From positions 46,182,911 through 46,246,910 of the forward strand of contig NC_037088.1 of NCBI RefSeq assembly GCF_002994745.2: a DNA stretch of 64,000 nt. Reading direction: 5' to 3'. This stretch comes from Rosa chinensis. Its lineage: Eukaryota; Streptophyta; Magnoliopsida; Rosales; Rosaceae. The number at the start of each line of letters is the position of its first letter. The stretch's first letter is position 1. Below, in pieces: positions 55,162 through 64,000 of the stretch. A model generated the notes under the pieces. It was not told the origin of the DNA. It saw only the letters and a list, made by a program, of their open reading frames with translations, and ran no database searches. The translations under genes were made by a program, and so were the position numbers.

Positions 55162-58100
55162 TTAAGATTGTCCACTAAGCATATCCTTTAATCGCCGTCT
55201 GATCAAAGCTACCCTCACATAAAGCCAATCATTTAAAGCATTCAAGAAGTTGTAGTATGCATATCTCCATGACCGCTTGAATATCAAGGTCCCACAGACA
55301 ACCCAGAATCCAACAGCAAATCCAAGTCCCAGACTTATGTAAAAGCCCGGTGTGATGAGCTCATCTGGATCTTCTTGATCACTCGAGACATTTGGCCGAC
55401 CAGTTCCCTCTAGATTACAAGCTTCAAGTGGACGTCCACACAATTGAGGATTTCCGGCATAAAAGGACGGATCAAAGCTCTGGAGCTGAGTACCAGTTGG
55501 AATTTCACCAGACAAGTTGTTATATGATAAATTCATGTAAGTAAGTCTATCGATCCGATCAAGGCTTGTTGGAATCCTGCCACCTATCTTGTTGCTAGAC
55601 AAATCAAGAGAATCTAGTGACTTCAACTTTCCAATCTCTAGAGGTATTTGTCCAGTCAAATTGTTCCTTGAAAGATTCAGAGAAACGAGCCCAACAAGAT
55701 GAGTGATTTCACTTGGAATCTCCCCAGTTAATCTGTTGCTTGAGAGATCAATTCTCTTGACTAGCCCCAGAGTGTTTTTGTATGAAGACATTATTCCTTT
55801 CCACATGAAGGTTGCATCATCCTCATAATAATGAGAGGTCATATTTCCTTCAAAATTAAACTTATGTCTGACGGTTAGATGTGAATTTCCTTCTTGAGCC
55901 AAAGAAGTCAAACTATCGAGGTATTTTGGTATAGTTCCAGAGATTTCATTCACAGAGACATCCAGAATTTAAAGGTGTGCTAGATGGCATAATTGTGAAG
56001 GCAGAGTTCCACTAAACTGATTAAATTGAAGCATCAGAATAACCAAATTTGGAAGGCAGACCCCTAACCATTCAGGCACTGAACTTGAAAGCTTATTGTT
56101 CCCAAGATCAATAACATTTAAGCTTGTACAATTCTTCAAGGATGAAGGCAATTCTCCCACGAGTCTGTTGCTCCTTAATTTCAATGTATTGATTCGAAGT
56201 AAACATCCTATATTGGGTGGGATTTTACCAGAAAAAGAATTGTTACTCAAATCGAGAAGTTCTAGATTGACCCAATGTGTCCAGCAATTTGGAAGTTCTC
56301 CAGAAATATGGTTACCGGAGAGATCAAGAAATTTGGGAATTTTAACATTTGATGAACACAAGAAGGAAGCCATCTCTGAAAATTTATTATCAGAGAGATC
56401 CAAATATGACGCATTTGATAGAGATGAGGGCATTGGACCTTCCAATTGGTTCGAACCAAATCGAACTTCAACTCCGAATGGTACAACCTCTAAATTCCCT
56501 AGTGTCCCTTTAATTTGATTGTTAGACAGATCTGTAGTCGAACGGTCACCAAATAGACCCCAGAACCAACTTGGAAGGACATCTGAAATGTCACCATCAG
56601 ACATGTCAAGGTGAGAAAGATCTTTTTGTGTTCGAATCCATTTTGGGAAATCCGGCCCCACCTTACAAGATCTCAAACTTAGATGAGACAATTGAAAAGG
56701 AGGAACCCAATCAGAAGTCACATTGAATTCTAATAATGAGTTATAGGATAAATCCAACTCATATAAATTGAAGAGTTTTGAGAAATGAGTTTTGGGAATC
56801 AAACCACTTAATTGGTTGGAAGAGAGGTTAAGATGTAAATTAAAGTGAGCTCATGTTTGCGAAAGCATTCGGAACCAAACCAGTTAATTGGTTGGAAGAG
56901 AGGTCAAGATGTAAAAGTGAGCTCATGTTTGTGAAAGCATAAGGAATCAAACCACTTAATTGGTTGGAAGAGAGGAAAAGATATTCAAGTGAGCTCATGT
57001 TTGCGAAAGCATCGGGAATCAAACCACTTAATTGGTTGGAATAGAGGTACAGATTTTCAAGTGAGCTCATGTTTGCGAAAGCATAAGGAATCAAACCACT
57101 TAATTGGTTGGAAGAGAGGAAAAGATATTCAAGTGAGCTCATGTTTGCGAAAGCATCGGGAATCAAACCACTTAATTGGTTGGAATAGAGGTACAGATTT
57201 TCAAGTGAGCTCATGTTTGTGAAAGCATCGGGAGTCAAACCACTTAATTGGTTGGAATAGAGGTACAGATTTTCAAGTGATCTCATGTTTCCAAAAGCAT
57301 CGGGAATCAAACCACTTAATTGGTTGGAAGAGAGGTCAAGATTTTCAAGTGATCTCATGTTTGCAAAAGAATCGGGAATCAAACCACTTAATTGGTTGGA
57401 AGAGAGGTCAAGATATTGAAGTGAGCTCATGTTTGCAAAAGCATCGGGAATCAAACCACTTAATTGGTTGGAATAGAGGTACAGATTTTCAAGTGATCTC
57501 ATGTTTCCAAAAGCATCGGGAATCAAACCACTTAATTGGTTGGAAGAGAGGTCAAGCCCTGCAAGTGAGCTCATGTTTGCAAAAGCATCAGGAATCAAAC
57601 CACTTAATTGATTGGAATAGAGGTACAGATTTTCAAGTGATCTCATGTTTGCAAAAGCATCGGGAATCAAACCACTTAATTGGTTGGAATAGAGGTACAT
57701 ATTTTCAAGTGATCTCATGTTTCCAAAAGCATCGGGAATCAAACCACTTAATTGGTTGGAAGAGAGGTCAAGATATTTAAGTGAGCTCATGTTTGCGAAA
57801 GCATCGGGAATCAAACCACTTAATTGGTTGAAAGAGAGGTCAAGAGTTACAAGGGTGGTATTATAGTTGCACAACCATTTGAATATTGAAGAACTGACAG
57901 CAAGATTTTCGGACAATTAAACACTTACAAGAGAATTGGAAGAATTTATGTGAGAAAAAGTGGAAAGAATTGGAGGAGGAAGATCACAGTGTCTCAAGGT
58001 CAAGTTTCTTAAATTGGGGAGCTTGTTTATTGTTTCCAGCCAATCAGAAGCCTTACTTAGATTGGCTAAACTCAGGTCGAGGTATTTTAGAAAAGAAAGA

Positions 58101-58762
58101 TGTGGGAGCCAATTGAGGTTTTCTACCTCCTGAGTGAAGTCATTCCTCCCGAGATTGAGATACCGCAAGTGAGTAAGGTTTCCAAGGTGATGATATTGAA
58201 TTTCATCACTCAAGCGAATCTCAGACAGATCTAGATATCTTAAATTGGTCAAGTTACCAACGAGCTCTGGAATTTTTCTCCCAGAGAGCTCATTGAAACT
58301 GAGATCTAGGTGTCTTAAACTGGATAGAGAACAAATGAGTGCTGGAATTTGGCTGGCAGTGAAGGAATTGTGACTGAGGTCCAAATATTTCAAATGCTGC
58401 AACTTAATGATTTTAGGACTAATTTCACCTTGCAAAGTTTTCGAGCCATACTCTAGTTGCGGGATTACCGCCTTTTTTTCTGCATTCAGATGAAGTTGAA
58501 TAACATGGCCAGTCTGGTGATCGCAGTGGACTCTTTCCCATCCGCAACAGTCTCGCTTTTTGGCTTCGCTTCCCCACGAAGAGAGCAGGTTGGATTCATC
58601 CACTAGGTCTCCTTTGATAGCAAGCAGTGAATCCCTCTCCCTGTCTAGGCACCTTGCCGTCATGTTAGCATGGTGGTGGCCGAGGGATAAGGAAGCGTTG
58701 ATATGCAGAAGAAACACAATTGATATTGCATAAGCATGTTTGAGCCACCTTCCCAACTCCAT
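55162..58762 (-). pseudogene. LRR receptor-like protein (RLP) pseudogene, EIX/Cf type
   Basis: Read from an ATG at 58762 (another in frame at 58816): signal peptide (MELGRWLKHAYAISIVFLLH), cap domain with DCCGWERVHC, ordinary LRRs, then fourteen near-identical 24-residue LRRs (about 57850-56840), more LRRs, island region, final LRRs and NPQLCGRPLEAC. A transmembrane helix (PGFYISLGLGFAVGFWVVCG) and a short basic tail ending DMLSGQS follow; there is no kinase. Such RLPs sense apoplastic ligands with SOBIR1/BAK1. Intact length would be near 1,200 residues. Three lesions break it: TAA at 57917-57919 after NSLVSV; a 4-bp insertion near 56837-56843 that shifts frame at the end of the repeat array; and TAA at 55969-55971 after CHLAHL, where Gln is expected. 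Each leaves the downstream frame clean, so decay is recent. Confidence 0.88.
56840..57850 (-). repeat. 72-bp coding tandem array: 14 units of a 24-residue LRR
   Basis: Each unit translates as NQLSGLIPDAFANMSSLENL plus YLYS or a close variant. Units differ mainly at three places: A/G/T in AFANM, S/R in MSSL, and YLYS/DLSS/FLSS at the end. Pairs of units also repeat as 144-bp blocks (units 10-11 and 12-13 are almost the same). The DNA is nearly as uniform as the protein, which points to unequal crossing-over or gene conversion rather than selection on protein alone. The last unit carries the 4-bp insertion. Confidence 0.95.
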
Positions 58763-58816
58763 CTTAATTAATGTAATCAACAAGATGATGGAATAAGAAG
58801 CACAAATGCACTGCAA

Positions 58817-61740
58817 ATATTTATATGATATCTCATAATACTATCTTTGTATGCAAATCATTCCCTATTTATAGTAATTCCTCAGAACAATTAATCCAAG
58901 GATTTCCTATCTGAACAAAGCCGTGAAACAGAGCCACAAGTTCATACAGGACAAAAGTGGAAAGAAAGAAGATAGTATCCTCTACTTTGAGCATTAACTG
59001 ACATGACTCAAGTGTTGACTTAATAATTGCATGAGATTCTTAGTGGAATGTTGTTATTGCAATTATGAGGATCATTTAGTAAAAACAATTAAAACAAAGA
59101 GAACTTTTGCTTATAACCCAAAAAAGCTGAATGACAATGTGAAGTTGTCAGATTTCTCAGAATAAGATTAAGCTTGCTTAGAGTAAAATACAGATATTTC
59201 ATTGGCACTGCAAGGTGCCTACATATTTTTCTTCTCTGTGATTAGTGAAAAAGGGTATCATGTATGGAAGAAGATGAAAATTAAAATTGCTTTCTTCGCC
59301 GGCATCACAATCGTTTGGAAATTGCTTAGTATCTGCTTATTGCCGCTTAATATTAACCTGTCTTGTGATGGTGGTCAATAAACTTAACGTAAAGGAGACG
59401 CAGCAATAGACAGCCGCAGCTTAATAGATAACAGGAAACATTGGACCCAAGTATCTCTGTTTGATACTACTGCTGGAATCTAAAGAAGTATATTTCCACA
59501 ATGCAAAATGTGGTTAAGTATTGCTCACAGAATCTTCCATATTAGCCGTGATCAATTTATTTGGATAGAAATTGCTGACAGAAAATCCTTGTGATAAGAA
59601 GTCGGAAAGTGGAGAGTAAAATATTGATTTCTTGATCAAAGTCTGCGTGTTACCATTACAAAAAAAGAGATGTATATGAAATACTCTGTTTTCAGAAGGC
59701 TCTAAATCTCCTGTTATCAGAGTGAAATAGTGATTATGACCAGTAATTACCATTACGGCATTACATTTTCATGTTGAAATCAGTCAACAAGTTCAAGAAG
59801 ACACAAAAATAGAGATGAAAAGCATATACTCTGTTTTCCTTTATCACTCTGTTTTTTTTCCCTTTTTTCTTTTTCATAAACAAAATACTCTGCATAATAG
59901 CATAGTGTCAATGGATCCATCATCCATGTAAAATAATTCTTTCTTAAAATTGTCAGTACAGAAATACATATAGATCTAAAAATTTCCTCTGAAACAATCC
60001 TTCATCTCTGGGATTGAACTACTGGATTCAAATTACTATCAAACACAAAGTAGCATTTTGTCTAGCTCTGTTTTCCAAGAAAAAAAATGATCTGGGATAA
60101 TAGAGATAAATTAGCTATATAGAGGCACAATATCAAAGTTCCTAGAGCCCCTGATAATTGTTTGCCTTCTTACCATGTCCACGAGGCAAGATTCTAAAAG
60201 TTGATGGGTCAGATTTGTTGGTTCCTAAAGAAACCTCGACCGTACAAGAGGTAATTTGTTAGTGAAAATCATCTACACTCCTAAAGGCCACCATTCAATT
60301 GTCACCGCTTTCCATCAGTTGAGTTGTAATTTGGGATTCCGACTTACTAATTGCATGATAATTAGAGTGGAAAGTTATTGGAATAAGGAGCACCTAAATC
60401 TGCTACTATTGCTTTTTTAGCCCGCGTCACTATCATTTGGAAATTGCATCGTATCTGCTACTATTGCTGTAATACAGGACACCAGTGCCCATAGGAATTA
60501 ATATTTGAACGTAAAGGAAACGTAGCAATAGACAGCTACGACTTGATAGAAAACAAGAAAAATTGGGCCTAGTATTGACTTGACTTGGTGGTGATATTCA
60601 ATCTCAGTCTGCTACCAGAATCTAAAGATGTTGTAATTTCCACAATGAAAATATGTCCTAGTATTGACTTGACTTGGTGGTGATATTCAATCTTCCATGA
60701 TAGCCATAATCAATTAAGACATAGGGCTTGTGTTTAGAAATTGCTCATTGTCTCATAGAGAACCTTGTGGGTTTGTGATAAGATTAATTTCGAAAAATTT
60801 CAGAGGAAAGGAGTCATCTCATTATCACCGGTAAATAACATTACTTTTTTATGTTGAAATCAATCAACAAATTGGAGTAAATAAACAAAACAAGAGATTA
60901 TATGTGGGATATACTCAGTTTTTGTTTTTGTTCTTGTTCCAAAACTTAATAGCATAGTGTTTGTCATGTTTTCTGTTTTGCAGTGCACTTGTTCGTATAG
61001 GAATTCCTTCATTTGATTTGATCCCTTGTGCACTATACAGTATCATTTAGTAATTCTGTAGTATCTGCAACTACAGCTACAATTCTAGAATTGTGTACCC
61101 ATACGAGTTATTATTTCAACGATCCAATTGTTGCCTAATATTGACTCGACTTGAGAAGTAGCACTTGATGTAAATACTCTGTTTTCCTTTTATCACTCTG
61201 TTTTTCTTCTTAAACTAAATAGCACAAGTAAAATAGACAATTCTTTCTTAATTGTTAGTACAGATCTAAAAAATTTCCTCCTAAACAGCCCTTCATCTCT
61301 AGGATTGAACTGGTGCACTCAAATTACTGTTAAAGATAATGTAGCATTTTGTCTTCCTCTGTTTGCCCATAAAAGTTCAGTGGAATAGTATTATAGGAAA
61401 CATCTATGATCAATGTTGAATTTTCTTTCTAATAAAAGAAGAAAAAAAGAAGACAAAAGTTAAATATTGTTTACACCATTCAATTCACAATGAAACTGAA
61501 AGAATCTGAGTAAACATTTTATACTTCTACTAGAGTTTATGGAAAAAGTTACCAAATTCCAGTGAAAAACTCATCCTCCAGCAATATATATGCTCAGAAT
61601 CAATTGGTATTTTAAGCAGAAGGGAAAAAAAAAAATTAATTACTAAAGTTAGGCTTCATTTATCTCTTAATTGTGAACTTAACTTGCACTCCAACCTCGA
61701 AAACTTGTACTGCTTTATTGTCGTCCATGGCAACTATGAA
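58817..61740. other. Intergenic DNA within the RLP cluster
   Basis: AT-rich, with short ORFs only. Some phrases recur at loose spacing (aaaggagacgcagcaatagac at about 59391 and a variant at 60512; attgacttgacttggtggtg at 60572 and 60664; ctctgttttcctttatcact at 59829 and a variant at 61178), so it contains local duplications of old flank sequence. No gene or RNA is recognised. Confidence 0.4.
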
Positions 61741-61844
61741 CTCCTCAACTCAAGGGAAACATGCATCTACTTCTTCCAAGGATGAAGGTCCTAAAGATAA
61801 AGTTAAACAAAATCATTATCACGACAATGATAATGAGAGCTGGA

Positions 61845-62165
61845 ATTTGGCTCCCATTAAAGTCATTGTGACTGAGATCCAAATGTTCCAACTCAAGGGG
61901 TTTAAGACTACCTATACCTTTAACAAATTCACCTTGTGATGAGACTCCTTCAAGATGAAGTTGAATCACATGGTCTGTCAGGGGGCCATAGTACACTCCT
62001 TCCCATCTGCAACAGTCATGATTTTTGGCTTCGCTTCCCCATGAAGAGAGTCGCTTGTACGCACCTCATCGTCACATTAACATGGTGGTGGCTGAGGGAT
62101 AAGGAAGCGTCAATATTGAATAGATGTTTCAAGCGCCTTCTAGTCTCTCCATCATAACATTTAAA
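61845..62165 (-). pseudogene. N-terminal relic of a second RLP
   Basis: On the minus strand: RRRLKHLFNIDASLSLSHHH (compare LKHAYAISIVFLLHINASLS and LGHHH of the main RLP), then, after a deletion removing most of the cap domain, pieces HVIQLHLEGVSSQGE and LEHLDLSHNDFNGSQIPALI (compare HVIQLHLNAEK and LKYLDLSHNSFTASQIPALI). Frame changes and deletions are obvious. The remaining LRRs are missing. Confidence 0.8.
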
Positions 62166-62508
62166 TAAAAACAAGATTATTTCAGACGACGGAAGAAGAA
62201 GCTCATGCCATACAAAGTATTTATATGGCTGTCTATTCTTCAACAGTAGCTTAATTTAGAACTTCCCAGTGTCAATTACTTTTCAACAGCTATGCCAACA
62301 GTTACTTTCACTTGCAGTTCATTGATGTTGGAAACATGGTCTTTCCCATAAATTTTGCCATTCAGGAAGCTCTAAACAATGTAATGCAACCTCATGTAAC
62401 TTCCCTAATATGGCACATTGCATCTTATCTTCAGGCTGCTGCCCCTTCTGCACTTGTATTAGAATAAAGCACAATCTAGAGTGAAGGAATTATGCTTGAA
62501 GCCAAAAG

Positions 62509-63630
62509 GAACACTACTGCTGGACACAAGTGAGAATAAAGGCACAGGTACTAAATTTGACACTTTTCATTCTAACCTATATAGGTTCAACACAAGGTTC
62601 CAAACCAGGGAATATATAGGTTCAACACAAGGTTCCAAACCAGGGAAGTTGAAGCTTCACACATTATGGTTATTTTCCGGTGCGCTAGTTTGTAGTTAAA
62701 TCTTTATTTTGTTTGACCCTGTACAAATAACTTTGAAAAAACATGGAAGAAGAAGAAGATTAGTTGAGATTAGTTGTAGAAGGCAGTTGGAGGAAAAGAT
62801 GTATAACAAAAGCATGCAATATGTGTATAGATACCTGTCTATTCTTCTTGATGAAAAACAGTTGAATTCAAGAAAGAAAACCTTAAGATGCAGTCCCTAA
62901 TCACTGGACATTCAGTAGTTACTGAGCGCATACATTATCATTTAAACTATTGTACTGCAAAAATTTCTGAAATAACACTAGCTAGAATAGAAATTATTTA
63001 AGGCAAAGAGTTGATTGGACCAACAAGTTTTTACAGGTTTTTTTTTTAGGAAGCGGAGTAAGAGCTAACTCATTGCTCTTACCCGAATTTATTGAAAATC
63101 AAATAAAAGATAGATAGCAAGGGGGACTATACCAATACCTTGTCAGGATAATATACAAGCTAAAAAGTACAATAATCAAGAATGGTAAAATAACTAACTG
63201 AGCACAACTCTAACATGAATATGAAGAAAATGACCAACTGCCAATTCCGACTATTCTGATACTTATCATAAATGTCAATGGTACAGAGGGGTAGCTTCTT
63301 ATTGAAAACTAATACAAAGAGACATGCAAACCGAATTGCAAGGTATAGACAAAAGAAAGAAAAACATGACCGAACAAGCAGGGTACTAAACACTCTGTAT
63401 ACTTGAAGACTTGAGCAGATGATTGTACAGCGCAAGTATGTGATGTGCTCAATTGAAAGGAAGCGCTTGTTTCAGAAGATGCTGGCGCTGTATAAAACAT
63501 AAGTGGAATACCATTAGTCGATTAGTAGGAAAAGACAAACTTATAATAACCAATTATTCCAATGATGATGCAGTGTAAAAAAGCTATCTATGATGAACAC
63601 ACAGATGTAGAGAGAGAGAGAGATTACCGC
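62509..63630. repeat. Second copy of the RLP downstream segment
   Basis: It pairs with 54199-55161 in the same orientation, about 8.3 kb away. Differences include the internal 38-bp repeat near 62586-62650, a ~170-bp extra stretch (about 62755-62905) and scattered substitutions. Together with the RLP C-terminus that follows, this shows that whole RLP 3' ends were duplicated as a unit. Confidence 0.8.
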
Positions 63631-64000
63631 TTAAGATTGTCCACTAAGCATATCCTTTAATTGCCGTCTGATCAAAGCTACCCTCACATAAAGCCAATCA
63701 TTTAAAGCATTCAAGAAGTTGTAGTATGCATATCTCCATGACCGCTTGAATATCAAGCTCCCACATACAACCCAGAATCCAATAGCAAATCCAAGTCCCA
63801 GACTTATGTAAAAGCCCGGTGTGATGAGCTCATCTGGATCTGCTTGATCACTCGAGACATTTGGCCGACCAGTTCCCTCTGGATTACAAGCTTCAAGTGG
63901 ACGTCCACACAATTGAGGATTTCCGGCATAAAAGGACGGATCAAAGCTCTGGAGCTGAGTACCAGTTGGAATTTCACCAGACAAGTGGTTATATGATAAA
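63631..64000 (-). CDS. LRR receptor-like protein, C-terminal part (gene continues beyond the window)
   Basis: The last ~123 residues of an RLP, open to the right edge: LSYNHLSGEIPTGTQLQSFD, NPQLCGRPLEACNPEG, the transmembrane segment PGFYISLGLGFAIGFWVVCG and the basic tail ending DMLSGQS (stop at 63631). It differs from the pseudogene at 55162 by only a handful of residues (for example NPEG/NLEG, FAIG/FAVG, RRQL/RRRL). It has no stop in the part visible, so it may be the working paralogue; this cannot be decided without the upstream sequence. Confidence 0.85.
   Translation of the reverse strand, partial: LSYNHLSGEIPTGTQLQSFDPSFYAGNPQLCGRPLEACNPEGTGRPNVSSDQADPDELITPGFYISLGLGFAIGFWVVCGSLIFKRSWRYAYYNFLNALNDWLYVRVALIRRQLKDMLSGQS

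Noticed and set aside
56989..57780. Long plus-strand ORFs with repeated HRESNHLIGWKRG-type peptides
   Set aside because: They are the antisense of the 72-bp LRR array; a period divisible by three keeps any open frame open. No family resemblance and no start context.
56840..57850. CRISPR-like regular repeat
   Set aside because: Units are contiguous coding LRRs with no spacers, in a plant genome.

Overview
The window reads as nuclear DNA of a flowering plant, almost certainly a eudicot. Genes are split by short GT-AG introns, intergenic DNA is AT-rich and full of nested transposons, and the gene families are plant ones: the chloroplast SRP receptor cpFtsY, a cytosolic sulfotransferase, a BON1-associated C2 protein, an LRR receptor-like protein with no kinase, and a plant initiator tRNA-Met. 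The species cannot be fixed from the sequence; Rosaceae is a guess only.

Layout. 1-5.5 kb: a decayed A/B-barrel (Dabb) gene fragment beside MULE-like terminal DNA, then an intact C2 gene (BAP2-like, minus). 5.5-8 kb: a broken polynucleotide 3'-phosphatase (ZDP) relic. 8-16 kb: retroelement leader fragments, a ~510-bp tandem repeat, two Mutator-like elements nested one inside the other (each with a 9-bp target duplication), and a foldback element. 16.3-20.3 kb: a Pack-MULE carrying an RER1 gene fragment, split at its very first base by a 2.65-kb solo LTR. 20.3-24.4 kb: intact cpFtsY copy 1. 24.7-26.7 kb: a TIR element and an intact sulfotransferase gene. 27-33 kb: mostly unassigned, with coding-like exons on the minus strand. 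33.4-40.5 kb: a composite, decayed Ty1/copia element with two different gag regions. 41-44.6 kb: cpFtsY copy 2, which has lost one splice donor. 46.8-50.9 kb: two tandem hotdog thioesterase genes (minus), then tRNA-iMet. 53.1-54.2 kb: a truncated LINE. 54.2-64 kb: an LRR receptor-like protein cluster (minus), with one nearly complete pseudogene carrying fourteen almost identical 24-residue repeats, one N-terminal relic, and one partial copy running off the right edge.

The main theme is duplication followed by decay. The cpFtsY unit was duplicated across about 20 kb and its two copies then collected different insertions. Fragments of a hotdog-thioesterase last exon lie downstream of both copies, so the ancestral unit was probably cpFtsY plus thioesterase. 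The RLP 3' region is duplicated about 8.3 kb apart. No bacterial-type operon, CRISPR array or clearly new enzymatic system was found. The most novel material is the datable nesting of mobile elements, the homogenised LRR array and the single-base splice-site loss in cpFtsY copy 2.
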